From Arthrobacter sp. NicSoilC5 (GTDB lineage Bacteria > Actinomycetota > Actinomycetes > Actinomycetales > Micrococcaceae), in contig NZ_AP024660.1 of the NCBI RefSeq assembly GCF_019977395.1, positions 4,402,001-4,466,000 on the forward strand: a stretch of DNA of 64,000 bases, in the 5' to 3' direction. The position numbers and the translations under genes are program-made. Below, piece after piece: positions 10,302 through 18,944 of the stretch. The stretch's first letter is position 1; every line of letters starts with the position of its first letter. The notes under the pieces are model-generated. The model saw only the letters and a list, made by a program, of their open reading frames with translations, searched no databases and was not told where the DNA came from.

Positions 10302-12824
10302 CTAGTGGACCAGCTCGCCCGGAGCCGGTGCGGCCTGGCCGCGGTTGAGCTTGGCGCCCTCCACGTCCACGTCCGGCAGGATCCGGTCCAGCCAGCGCGG
10401 CAGCCACCAGGACTTGGCGCCCAGCAGGTACATCACAGCCGGGACGATGGTCATCCGGACCACGAACGCGTCGAACAGGACGCCGAAGGCCATCGCGAAG
10501 CCCAGCGGCCGGACCATGGTGAGGTGGCTGAAGATGAAGCCGGAGAACACGCTGACCATGATGATCGCGGCGGCGGTGACCACGGCGGCCGCGTGCCGGA
10601 AGCCCACCCGCACCGCTTCCTTGGCGGACGATCCGTGCATGTAGGCCTCGCGCATGCCGGAGGCGATGAACACCTGGTAATCCATGGCCAGGCCGAACAG
10701 CACGCCGATCAGGATGATGGGCAGGAAGCTCAGCACGGCGCCCGGATTGGCAACATCGAAGACGTTCCCCAGCCAGCCCCACTGGTAGACGGCAACCACG
10801 GCGCCGAAGGCGGCCGACAGGGACAGCAGGAATCCGCCCGTGGCCAGCAGCGGGACCACGATGGAGCGGAACACCAGCAGGAGCAGGATCAGGGAAAGTC
10901 CGACGACGATCGCCAGGTAGGGCGGCAGGGCGTCACCGAGCTTGGTGGAGACGTCCACGTTGCCGGCGGTTTGGCCGGTCAGGCCCATGGCAACGTCGTA
11001 GTCGGCCTTGATCCCGGCGTTCAGGCCCCGGAGTTCGGAGACCACCTTGACCGTGCTGGCGCTGGCCGGGCCTTCCTTGGGGATGACCTGGAAGACGGCG
11101 GTCCGGCGGTCCTCGCTGAGCGCCACCGGCACAGCGGCCACCACATTGTCCACGGCCCGGAGCTTGTCCGCGATGTCGAACTGCAGCTTCTGCGCCTGGG
11201 CCGCGTCAAGGTTCGCGGGGAACTCGCCCACGGCCACGATCGGCCCGGTGACGCCTTCGCCGAAGCTGCGGGCGGTCAGGTCGTAGGCCTGGTAGGCCTC
11301 GGACTCCACAGGCTCGGAGCCACCATCGGGCAGGGCCAGCTGGAGCTGGGTGGCGGGCAGGGCCAGGGTGCCCAGCAGGACGATGCCGGCGGTCAGGGCA
11401 ACCCAGGGGTGCTTGGTGACCAGGCCGCCCCACCCGTGGGTGCTTCGTTCGCGGTCGACGGCGATATCTGCGGCTTCGTGGCCCGGCTCGGCGTTGTGCG
11501 CCTCGGACTTGGCCCAGGCCCGCCTGGAGATGATGCGGCGGCCAATCAGGGACAGCATGGCGGGGGTCAGGGTGATGGCGACCAGTACCGCCACTGCGAC
11601 GGTTCCCGCGGCGGCCAGGCCCATGACGGTGAGGAACGGCAGTCCCGGGACCACCAGGGCGGCAAGGGCGATGATCACGGTCAGGCCGGCGAAGACTACC
11701 GCGTTGCCGGAGGTTCCGTTGGCCCGGGCCACGGACTCCTCAGGGTCCATTCCGGCCAGGAGCTGCGTCCGGTGCCGGTTGACGATGAACAGCGAATAGT
11801 CGATGCCGACGGCGAGGCCCAGCATGAGGGCCAGCATGGGGGAGATGGAGCTCATGTCGAACAGGCCGGAGAGGGCGAAGGTGATGCCTACGCCCACGCC
11901 GACGCCGATGATGGCCATCAGCAGCGGCAGTCCGGCCGCGATCAGCGTCCCCAGCATGAGGATCAGGACCAGCGCCGCGACGGCGATGCCGACAATTTCC
12001 GCCGTGCCGAACAGGGCCGAGATGTCCTCGGTGATTTCCTTGCTGGCAAAGGCCTGGACGCCGGCGGAGGACGTCTCGTGGGCGATCTCCTGGACCTGCT
12101 TGCGCACCGCCGGGGCGAGCCCGTTGATGGAGGTGTTGAACTGCACCTGTGCCACCGCGGCCTTGTTGTCCTCCGAGACGAAGCGGATGGCGGAGGCCGC
12201 CTGGGCCTGGCGCTTGCCAAGTTCCAGCTTCGCCTTGTTGGCCTCCAGTTCCTGGGCGCCGGCGTCGAGCTTGGCCTGGCCGGCAGCCAGCGCTGCCTTT
12301 TGCTGGCCCAGCTGGGCCTCGACCACGGCTGCGGGCGCGCCGGCGGCGGTGAGTTGCTGCTCGGCTGCCGCCAGCTGTGCCTTGCCGGCCTCCAGCTGCG
12401 CCCGGGAGGCGTCCAGCTGTGCCTGGCCGGCCGCCAGTTGCTTTTCGCCGTCGGTGATGGCCTTGCCGGCCTGGTCCACCTGGGCCTGGGTGGCGAACGG
12501 ATCCACCGTGCCGCGGACCTCGGGGATGGTCTGGAGTTTCTTCAGCGCATCCGTGACGGCCGCGCGGCTCTCAGCCGTGAACCCGCCGTCGGGGGCTTCG
12601 AAGACGATCGTGGCGCTTCCGCCCGAGGCTGCCGGCAAATCCTGCTTGAGCTTGTCCGCGATCCGCTGGGTCTCGGTACCCGGGATCTGGAAGTTGTTGG
12701 ACAGCGTGCCATGGAAGGCCGCGGCGGAACCGCCAACGGCCACCAGCACGGCAAGCCAGAGGGAGATGACAAGCCAGCGCCGGCGGTAGGAGAACTTGCC
12801 GAGGCGGTAGAGGAGGAGTGCCAT
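10302..12824 (-). CDS. MMPL/RND-family membrane transporter
   Basis: 840 residues with about 12 membrane helices in two RND-like halves. The conserved MMPL signatures GIDYSLFIVNRHR (first half) and AMDYQVFIASGMREA (second half) are both present and hold the proton-relay Asp-Tyr pairs. Between helices 1 and 2 the extracytoplasmic domain contains an Ala/Gln/Leu-rich helical repeat (about residues 140-215, units like QLEAGKAQLAAAEQQL), probably a coiled coil. Related proteins export lipids, fatty acids or drugs. The gene is 18 bp downstream of a TetR regulator gene, which suggests substrate-induced efflux. Confidence 0.85.
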   Translation of the reverse strand: MALLLYRLGKFSYRRRWLVISLWLAVLVAVGGSAAAFHGTLSNNFQIPGTETQRIADKLKQDLPAASGGSATIVFEAPDGGFTAESRAAVTDALKKLQTIPEVRGTVDPFATQAQVDQAGKAITDGEKQLAAGQAQLDASRAQLEAGKAQLAAAEQQLTAAGAPAAVVEAQLGQQKAALAAGQAKLDAGAQELEANKAKLELGKRQAQAASAIRFVSEDNKAAVAQVQFNTSINGLAPAVRKQVQEIAHETSSAGVQAFASKEITEDISALFGTAEIVGIAVAALVLILMLGTLIAAGLPLLMAIIGVGVGVGITFALSGLFDMSSISPMLALMLGLAVGIDYSLFIVNRHRTQLLAGMDPEESVARANGTSGNAVVFAGLTVIIALAALVVPGLPFLTVMGLAAAGTVAVAVLVAITLTPAMLSLIGRRIISRRAWAKSEAHNAEPGHEAADIAVDRERSTHGWGGLVTKHPWVALTAGIVLLGTLALPATQLQLALPDGGSEPVESEAYQAYDLTARSFGEGVTGPIVAVGEFPANLDAAQAQKLQFDIADKLRAVDNVVAAVPVALSEDRRTAVFQVIPKEGPASASTVKVVSELRGLNAGIKADYDVAMGLTGQTAGNVDVSTKLGDALPPYLAIVVGLSLILLLLVFRSIVVPLLATGGFLLSLSAAFGAVVAVYQWGWLGNVFDVANPGAVLSFLPIILIGVLFGLAMDYQVFIASGMREAYMHGSSAKEAVRVGFRHAAAVVTAAAIIMVSVFSGFIFSHLTMVRPLGFAMAFGVLFDAFVVRMTIVPAVMYLLGAKSWWLPRWLDRILPDVDVEGAKLNRGQAAPAPGELVH

Positions 12825-12842
12825 GCGGGAGGACCGATCTGA

Positions 12843-13532
12843 TCAGGAGGAACGGGTGGCGGATGGGAAAGCAGTGGTGGTGAAGCCGGCGCCCAGCAGG
12901 GCCATGGCATCGATCAGCAGTTGGCGGAGTTCCGCCAGGGAGGCGGGTGACAGGTCCGGGCCGCGCCGGCTGAACCAGACCTCCATGGCGGCCTTTCCGC
13001 AGGAGATGATGGAGCCGGCGAGGGCGTGGACATACAGCTCGTCCCGCTCGCCGGGGGTGCCGGCGAGGCGTTCGCGGGCCACGGTGAAGACCTGGGCCCG
13101 GCAGTGGTCCCACGCCTCCAGTTCCGTGTGGGACATCAGCGGGCTCTGCTGGGTCAGCGTGAACAGTTCAGCCAGGGGCGCGATGGCCTTGGGGTCGGCC
13201 AGGGCCACCAGGGCGGCCTGGGCCGACTCAAGCATGGGCTCGTCCGCCGGGCGGAGGCGCAGTTGCTGGATGGCGTTGTCCAGGAAGCCGTGGACGATGG
13301 ACGCCAGGGCGGCGTCGGTGCTGCTGAAGTAGTTGAAGAAAGTGCGCCGCGAAATGCCTGCGGCGTCGGCGATGTCCTCCACCGTGAAGTTGCCGGGGCC
13401 CTGGGAACGAAGGAGTCCCAGGGCGGCATCGGTGATGGCCTGGCGGGTGGCGGCCTTGTTCAGCTCGCGCCGGGAAGGGGCGGCGGATCCGGCGTCCTGC
13501 GACGCGTCGGGCGGTGAAAAGGGGCTGGGCAC
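12843..13532 (-). CDS. TetR family transcriptional regulator
   Basis: 229 residues. An N-terminal helix-turn-helix (about residues 28-75: AITDAALGLL, then VEDIADAAGISRRTFFNYF) is typical of TetR regulators. The C-terminal ligand domain is helical, with a DELYVHALAGSIISCGKAAM segment. It precedes and probably represses the MMPL gene 18 bp downstream. The start shown is GTG 13532 with AAGG only 2 bp away, so a start a few codons further in is possible. A 14-bp palindrome lies 13 bp upstream of this start and is a candidate autoregulatory operator. Confidence 0.85.
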   Translation of the reverse strand: MPSPFSPPDASQDAGSAAPSRRELNKAATRQAITDAALGLLRSQGPGNFTVEDIADAAGISRRTFFNYFSSTDAALASIVHGFLDNAIQQLRLRPADEPMLESAQAALVALADPKAIAPLAELFTLTQQSPLMSHTELEAWDHCRAQVFTVARERLAGTPGERDELYVHALAGSIISCGKAAMEVWFSRRGPDLSPASLAELRQLLIDAMALLGAGFTTTAFPSATRSS

Positions 13533-13545
13533 GGCCTTACACTAC

Positions 13546-13567
13546 GTGCAAGTTTGCACTGCATGCA
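13546..13567. promoter_or_regulatory. Candidate TetR operator GTGCAA-GT-TTGCAC
   Basis: A perfect 6-2-6 inverted repeat at 13546-13559 is followed directly by TGCATGCA (13560-13567), itself a palindrome, so TTGCA half-sites recur. The site sits between the TetR start and the divergent secreted-protein gene and could control either. Confidence 0.55.
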
Positions 13568-13730
13568 AGTTATCTGCGCGGGGGCTCGGGTGCGGGGGTG
13601 TCTCCGGATTCACAGGAGAACGAAAGGTTCCCAACAGCCTTTGCTGAACCTGGTCGCGGATGCTTGGAATGTCCCGCCACCAGGCGTATCACCAGCAGCC
13701 GTCAGGCGACGGCGAATCAGGAGACAAGAA

Positions 13731-14294
13731 ATGACACGCACGAAGAAGATGACCCTGGGCCTGTCAGCCGCGGCGCTGGCGCTCGGTGCAGGACTCGGCG
13801 TGGCCGGCATGGCCTCTGCCACCACCACAACTCCCGCTCCCACGCCGAGTGCAAGTTCCAGCGCCTCCGCTGACGGCGGCACCGGCACCGGCTACGACGG
13901 CATGGGCAGGCATGGCGGCCGCGGCGGCCACGGCATGGAGCAGGCCTCCGCGCTGGCAGCGAAACTCGGTGTGGACGAAGCCAAGGTGACTGACGCGCTG
14001 AAGGCCTTCCGCGACGCCAACAAGCCCGCCACTCCGCCCGCCGACGGCCAGAAGCCGGACCCCGCCGCGCGCGAGGCCGCGCTCGCCAAGTCCCTGGCTG
14101 AGTCGTTGGGCATCGATGAGGCGAAGGTGACGGCCGCCCTCCAGGAGATCCGCAGCGAGGAGCAGTCCGAGCACGCCGCCGCGCTCAAGACGCGCCTGGA
14201 CAAGGCCGTGGCCGATGGAAAGCTGACGCAGGCGGAAGCCGACGCCGTGACCAAGGCGGTCCAGAGCGGGGTGATTGGCGGGGGCGGTCGCTGA
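13731..14294 (+). CDS. Small secreted helical protein with two LG-[VI]-DEAKVT repeats
   Basis: 187 residues from ATG 13731, chosen because CAGGAGA lies 7 bp upstream and a signal peptide (TRTKKMTLGLSAAALALGAG, cleaved near ASA) follows. The frame is open further upstream, but that part is Arg/Pro-rich and unlike a protein. The mature protein has a Thr/Pro/Ser/Gly linker, then two copies of LGVDEAKVTDAL and LGIDEAKVTAAL about 50 residues apart, and a charged helix ending in KLTQAEADAVTKAVQSG. I do not recognise an enzyme. Similar Ala-rich secreted actinobacterial proteins are uncharacterised. It is convergent with the symporter gene. Confidence 0.75.
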   Translation: MTRTKKMTLGLSAAALALGAGLGVAGMASATTTTPAPTPSASSSASADGGTGTGYDGMGRHGGRGGHGMEQASALAAKLGVDEAKVTDALKAFRDANKPATPPADGQKPDPAAREAALAKSLAESLGIDEAKVTAALQEIRSEEQSEHAAALKTRLDKAVADGKLTQAEADAVTKAVQSGVIGGGGR

Positions 14295-14357
14295 CTGATG
14301 CCGGCCGCTGACTGCTGCCGGCCGGTGAATGGCCGGAGGCACAGCCCATGAAACAAA

Positions 14358-14393
14358 AAAGACGTCCCCGGGAGGTTTCCCGGGGACGTCTTT
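14358..14393. terminator. Strong bidirectional terminator hairpin
   Basis: A perfect 16-bp stem (left arm 14358-14373, AAAGACGTCCCCGGGA) closes on a GGTT loop (14374-14377) with right arm 14378-14393. A-rich sequence on the left and TTTC on the right allow termination on both strands, between the secreted-protein stop at 14294 and the symporter stop at 14409. Confidence 0.9.
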
Positions 14394-14408
14394 CATTGCT
14401 GCTGCGCG

Positions 14409-15860
14409 TTATGCCTTTGCATCCTGCAGTTCGCGGGGTGCGGTGTCGGCGCTGGTGCCGTCCGTGGCGGGGCCACCGGCGGCGGCATTGCTGCCTGTTT
14501 CTTCCTCAACAAAGGGCGTGCCGTTGCGGGGGGCGTTGTACAGCGACTCGTCCAGGATGCCCTGGCGCTTGGCCACGATGGTGGGGACCAGCGCCTGGCC
14601 CGCGACGTTGACCGCGGTGCGGCCCATGTCCAGGATGGGGTCGATGGCAAGGAGGAGTCCGACGCCGGCCAGCGGCAGTCCCAGCGTGGAGAGCGTCAGC
14701 GTGAGCATCACCACGGCGCCGGTGGTGCCGGCGGTTGCAGCGGAGCCGAGGACGGAGACCAGGGCGATCAGCAGGTACTGGCTGAAGTCCAGGTGGATGC
14801 CGAAGAACTGGGCCACGAAGATCGCCGAGACGGCGGGGTAGATGGCTGCGCAGCCGTCCATCTTGGTGGTGGCGCCCAGGGGCACGGCGAAGGAGGCGTA
14901 GGCGCGGGGGACGCCCAGGCTGCGCTCGGTCACGCGCTGGGTCAGCGGCAGCGTTCCCACCGAGGAACGGGACACGAAGGCCAGCTGCACGGCGGGCCAT
15001 ACGCCGGAGAAGTACTGCTTGATGGACAGGCCGTGGCTGCGGATCAGGATGGGGTAGACCACGAACAGCACCAGGACCAGGCCCGCGTAGATGGCAACGG
15101 TGAACTTGCCCAGCGAGCCGATGGTGTCCCAGCCGTAGACGGCGACGGCGTTGCCGATGAGGCCGATGGTGCCCAGCGGCGCGATGCGGATGATCCACCA
15201 CAGCACCTTCTGGATCACGGCAAGGGCTGATGCGTTAAGGGTGAGGAACGGCTCTGCGGCTTTGCCCACCTTCAGCGCGGCGACGCCCACCGCGATGGCG
15301 ATGACCAGGATCTGCAGGACGTTGAAGCTGACCGACGTGGTGACGGCGCCGGAATCGGCGACGGTGGAGCTGGCGCCCAGGCCGAGGAAGTTCTTGGGGA
15401 AGAGGCCTACGAGGAAGGCCCACCAGTCACCGGACTTGCCGGTGTACTTGGCGTCTCCGGCGATGCCGGTGTTGGCGCCGGGCTGCAGCAGCACGCCCAG
15501 TCCCATGCCGATCAGCACGGCGATCAGGGACGTGATGGCGAACCACAGGAGCGTGTTCCACGCCAGCCGGGCGGCATTGGATACCTGCCGCAGGTTGGAG
15601 ATGGAACTGACGACGGCGGTGAAGATCAGCGGAACAACGGCGGTCTGCAGCAGTGACACATAGCTTGAGCCGATGGTCTGCAGCGTGGCGCCGAGGGCGT
15701 TGGGGTTGGTCTTGGTACTGCCGGTGTACTTTGCCAGCAGGCCGAGGCCAAGACCCACGATGAGGGCGGCGATGATCTGGAAGCCGAAGGAACCCGCCCA
15801 CTTGGGGAGCTGGAATCCGGTCTTCCCTGCGGGGGAGGGGGTGCTTGTCTGAGTGCTCAC
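14409..15860 (-). CDS. Dicarboxylate/amino acid:cation symporter (DAACS family)
   Basis: 483 residues, 8 helices plus two re-entrant hairpins as in GltPh. HP1 carries SRSSVGTLPLT, HP2 carries GSAATAGTTGAV, and helix 8 reads DPILDMGRTAVNVAG, retaining the substrate-binding Asp, Thr and Asn. The helix 7 motif, normally NMDGT, is KMDGC here, so two residues that normally help bind sodium and substrate are changed. The surrounding DGCAAIYPA resembles the cystine/TcyP branch. Substrate and coupling ion are therefore uncertain. The start is GTG 15860. The C-terminal tail of about 40 residues is polar and probably cytoplasmic. Confidence 0.85.
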   Translation of the reverse strand: MSTQTSTPSPAGKTGFQLPKWAGSFGFQIIAALIVGLGLGLLAKYTGSTKTNPNALGATLQTIGSSYVSLLQTAVVPLIFTAVVSSISNLRQVSNAARLAWNTLLWFAITSLIAVLIGMGLGVLLQPGANTGIAGDAKYTGKSGDWWAFLVGLFPKNFLGLGASSTVADSGAVTTSVSFNVLQILVIAIAVGVAALKVGKAAEPFLTLNASALAVIQKVLWWIIRIAPLGTIGLIGNAVAVYGWDTIGSLGKFTVAIYAGLVLVLFVVYPILIRSHGLSIKQYFSGVWPAVQLAFVSRSSVGTLPLTQRVTERSLGVPRAYASFAVPLGATTKMDGCAAIYPAVSAIFVAQFFGIHLDFSQYLLIALVSVLGSAATAGTTGAVVMLTLTLSTLGLPLAGVGLLLAIDPILDMGRTAVNVAGQALVPTIVAKRQGILDESLYNAPRNGTPFVEEETGSNAAAGGPATDGTSADTAPRELQDAKA

Positions 15861-15979
15861 CAGAACAAGCTAGACCTCCGCTAAATATCACGTCGAACCA
15901 ACATTGAGAAATATTACGCGGCCGGGATGCGGGCCCCAGCCGGAAATCCCCGGAGAATCAGGGATAACGACGGCATTTG

Positions 15980-16849
15980 TTACTTATTCCCGGCAGGGGT
16001 GTGCTTAACGTCTCGTGGTTCGTGGTGTTTCCTGACCGTCAGGTAGAGCCGGTGGGCGGTGATCACGATGGCCAGCCATGCGGCACCCAGTGCCCAGGCC
16101 GCCAGCACATCGGTGAGCCAGTGATGGCCCAGGAAGACCCTGCTCAGGCCGATCGCGACGGCGAAGAGGGCTGCCGCCGCGGCGGTGAGGATGCGGGCGC
16201 GGTTCGAGTGGAGCCGCAGGATGATGAGGTACGCCACGATGCCTGCAATCACCACCGCGTTCAGTGAGTGTCCACTGGGAAACGATGCCGAGTGTTCGTA
16301 GGGCGGTACGGCGTCGCTGAGGTCCGGCCGCGTGCGTCCCACGAGGCGCTTGCCGGCGATGGTCATCAGCAGTGAACCCAGGCCCGCGGTGACGATCAGG
16401 ATGACGGGGGTCCAGGAGCGGCGCCGCAACGCGAGCACCGCCATGATGGCGACGGCGAGGACCGGCATCCCGATGGTCCCGCCAACATCGGTGAAGGCCG
16501 TGACCGCCACATCCAGGGCAGGGGTACGGAGGTCCTTGCTGGCCGCCAATACCGGATGGTCAAGTCCGGCCACCCCGTCGGCGGCCACGACCGCTTCATA
16601 GACCTCGCTGAACGCGGCGGTCAGGGCGGCGGAAATGACCGCCCCCACCAGCAGCGTCAGGATCAGTGCGCCATGCGGGCCCAGTACCTGGCTGATGCGG
16701 TGGACCACTTCCACCAGGCGCCGGCCTGTCCGGGTGTCCCATCTGGTGAGGTCCTTGCCGCCGACGGTCGTGTCCTGGCGCAGTTCCCCACGCACCCCCG
16801 TCCCGGCCGGTGTCCCTTGGAGGTTGGTCAACGTCGTCTCCCTGTCCAT
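15980..16849 (-). CDS. PAP2-type membrane phosphatase
   Basis: 289 residues, about six membrane helices after a cytoplasmic N-terminus. All three PAP2 signature pieces are present in order: KRLVGRTRP (motif 1), PSGHSLN (motif 2, catalytic His) and SRVFLGHHWLTDVLA (motif 3, nucleophile His and supporting Asp). Family members dephosphorylate phosphatidic acid, phosphatidylglycerophosphate or undecaprenyl pyrophosphate at the outer membrane face. The particular lipid cannot be assigned. It lies downstream of the DUF885 gene on the same strand with a 116-bp gap. Confidence 0.87.
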   Translation of the reverse strand: MDRETTLTNLQGTPAGTGVRGELRQDTTVGGKDLTRWDTRTGRRLVEVVHRISQVLGPHGALILTLLVGAVISAALTAAFSEVYEAVVAADGVAGLDHPVLAASKDLRTPALDVAVTAFTDVGGTIGMPVLAVAIMAVLALRRRSWTPVILIVTAGLGSLLMTIAGKRLVGRTRPDLSDAVPPYEHSASFPSGHSLNAVVIAGIVAYLIILRLHSNRARILTAAAAALFAVAIGLSRVFLGHHWLTDVLAAWALGAAWLAIVITAHRLYLTVRKHHEPRDVKHTPAGNK

Positions 16850-16965
16850 ACGGCGGTGCGCGCCACGGCAATTTAGTAAGTAAGCTTATGGATTGCCGTG
16901 GGCGCTGTCCACCGAATGCCGGGGGCGCGGTCCGCCGGCCAGGGATCCGGCCGGGGGATGGACTG

Positions 16966-18651
16966 TCAGCCCAGCAGCGCCCGGCGCAGGGTATCGAGCC
17001 CAACAGAGCCGATGTTGAGGGCCCTGGTGTGGAACTCCTTCAGGTCGAACCCGGGCCGTGACTCCAGCTCCGCACGGATCTGTTCCCAGAGCCGCTGGCC
17101 AACTTTGTAGGAGGGGGCCTGGCCCGGCCAGCCAAGGTAGCGGGTAAACTCGAAGTTGAGCTGGCCTTCGCTGATGGGGAGGTTTTCCTTGAGGAATCCG
17201 TAGCCCTTGTCCGGGGTCCAGGTGCCGGTTCCCCAGCGTTCGGGCATCTCGAGTTCGAGGTGCACGCCGATGTCGAAGACTACGCGGGCTGCCCGCATGC
17301 GCTGCATGTCCAGCATTCCCATGTGGTCGCCGGGATCGTTCAGGTAGCCCAGTTCCTGCATGAGCTTCTCGGCGTAGAGGGCCCAGCCCTCGCCGTGGCC
17401 GGAGGTCCAGCAGACGTTCCGGCGCCACTTGTTAAGCAGTTCGCGCCGGTAGGTGGCGGTGGCCACCTGGAGGTGGTGGCCGGGGACGCCCTCGTGGTAC
17501 ACGGTGGTGGTTTCGGCCCAGGTGGTGAAGGTGTCCTCGCCTGCGGGAACGGACCACCACATGCGGCCGGGCCGGCTGAAGTCGTCGGACGGGCCGGTGT
17601 AATAGATGCCGCCCTCGTCGGTGGGGGCGATGCGGCATTCAAGGGTTTTCATGACGTCGGGAATGTCGAAGTGCACCCCGGCCAGTTCGGCCACGGCTTT
17701 GTCGGAGAGGCCCTGCATCCATTGCCGCAGCGCCTCCGTGCCTTTCAGTTGCCGTGCGGGGTCGTTGTTGAGGATTTCCTTGGCTTCGGCAATGGTGGCG
17801 CCTGGCTTGATGGCGGCCGCGACCTGTTCCTGCTCCGCGATGAGGCGGTCGAGTTCCTGGACGCCCCACGCGTACGTTTCCTCCAGGTCCACCTCTGCGC
17901 CGAGGAAGGACCGGGAGGCCAGTGCGTAGCGGGCCCTGCCCACGGCATCCTTTTCGGGAGCAGCGGGGAGCAGTTCGGTGCGCAGGAATTCCGCCAGGCC
18001 GGCGTAGGCCCGGCGGGCGGCGGCAGCACCGGCGTCGAGCTTCTCCTGCAGGGCCGTGGGAAGCGGCCCCGCATCCGTGGCGGCACCCGCGGCCAGTTTT
18101 GCGAAGAAGCCGTCCCCGGCGGCGTACTTGCTGACCTGTTCGCTGACGATGCGCACTTGGCGGGCAGCGGCGACCTTGCCTGCATCTTTGGCCATGCGCA
18201 GGGACTCGGTGTAGCCGCTGATGGCCGCCGGCACGTTGTGTGCGCGCCCGGCGATGTGCTCCCAGTCCTGTTCGGTTCCGGTGGGCATGAGGTCGAAGAT
18301 GGCGCGGATGTCCTGGGCCGGGGAGGCAATGTTGTTCAGGTCCGCATACTCCCACCCGGAGGCATGGATCAGCAGTTGCAGGCCCAACCGCTCCTGCATG
18401 GCGTCCAGGGTGACGGCGTCCACGTCGTCCTCCGGCTCCAGGCCTTCCAGCGCAACGAGGGCGTCCCGTGCCGCCTCGGCGAACCCGGCGATGCCGGCAG
18501 GGGAGAAGTCCTGGTATTCCGTCTCATGTCCCGGCAGGCCAAGGGTGGTGGCAAAGGTCGGATTGAGCCTGATCAGGGTGTCGGTGTAGTTGTCCGCGAC
18601 ATCGTCGATCCGGGTATGCGGGCGCGTGGCGGGTGCAGCGTCGGTAGTCAC
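16966..18651 (-). CDS. DUF885 family putative metallopeptidase
   Basis: 561 residues. The zinc-binding signature HEGVPGHH is around residue 386, in the form typical of DUF885 proteins. No signal peptide is visible, so it is cytoplasmic. Other conserved features are PERWGTGTWTPDKGY near the C-terminus and a final GSVGLDTLRR. The family is predicted to be peptidases or carboxypeptidases but is poorly characterised. Start is GTG 18651, 41 bp after the accE stop, so it may be the third gene of the accD operon. Confidence 0.8.
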   Translation of the reverse strand: MTTDAAPATRPHTRIDDVADNYTDTLIRLNPTFATTLGLPGHETEYQDFSPAGIAGFAEAARDALVALEGLEPEDDVDAVTLDAMQERLGLQLLIHASGWEYADLNNIASPAQDIRAIFDLMPTGTEQDWEHIAGRAHNVPAAISGYTESLRMAKDAGKVAAARQVRIVSEQVSKYAAGDGFFAKLAAGAATDAGPLPTALQEKLDAGAAAARRAYAGLAEFLRTELLPAAPEKDAVGRARYALASRSFLGAEVDLEETYAWGVQELDRLIAEQEQVAAAIKPGATIAEAKEILNNDPARQLKGTEALRQWMQGLSDKAVAELAGVHFDIPDVMKTLECRIAPTDEGGIYYTGPSDDFSRPGRMWWSVPAGEDTFTTWAETTTVYHEGVPGHHLQVATATYRRELLNKWRRNVCWTSGHGEGWALYAEKLMQELGYLNDPGDHMGMLDMQRMRAARVVFDIGVHLELEMPERWGTGTWTPDKGYGFLKENLPISEGQLNFEFTRYLGWPGQAPSYKVGQRLWEQIRAELESRPGFDLKEFHTRALNIGSVGLDTLRRALLG

Positions 18652-18692
18652 ATCCCGAGCCTACCGGCCGCATGGACAGGATGTGGAAGCTG

Positions 18693-18944
18693 TCAGCCCT
18701 GGCTGCGTTTCCAGGCTCCCGGTCCGGGCGTGGGGGCAAGCCGCAGCTGCTGCCTCCGCACCCAGTGCCGCACGCTGGCGGTCCTGGCCGGCGCCGGGCT
18801 TTCCCCGCTGAGGGAAAGGACGACGGCGGCCAGCGCGGCCAGTTCCTCGGCGTTCGGCTGCCCTTTGACCACAGAGAGCAGGGGTGCGGCGACTGCCGCG
18901 TCCGGGGCTTCGGCGGGTTCAGGCGCCCCTGGGGTGCTGATCAC
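18693..18944 (-). CDS. accE: Acyl-CoA carboxylase epsilon subunit
   Basis: 83 residues from GTG 18944, whose first four bases overlap the accD stop (GTGA). The core [20 protein letters not shown] is the recognised epsilon-subunit helix, and the C-terminus ends in a basic segment plus [10 protein letters not shown], with the conserved Trp. In actinobacteria the small epsilon subunit bridges the alpha and beta subunits and raises carboxylase activity. The region from residue 8 to 22 is Pro/Ala-rich and variable. Translational coupling to accD would give matched amounts. Confidence 0.88.
   Translation of the reverse strand: MISTPGAPEPAEAPDAAVAAPLLSVVKGQPNAEELAALAAVVLSLSGESPAPARTASVRHWVRRQQLRLAPTPGPGAWKRSQG

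Noticed and set aside
15861..15979. AT-rich stretch upstream of the DAACS gene as a riboswitch or attachment site
   Set aside because: It is only about 120 bp with AATATT/ATATTT pieces. No stable fold, direct repeat or integrase gene supports either reading.
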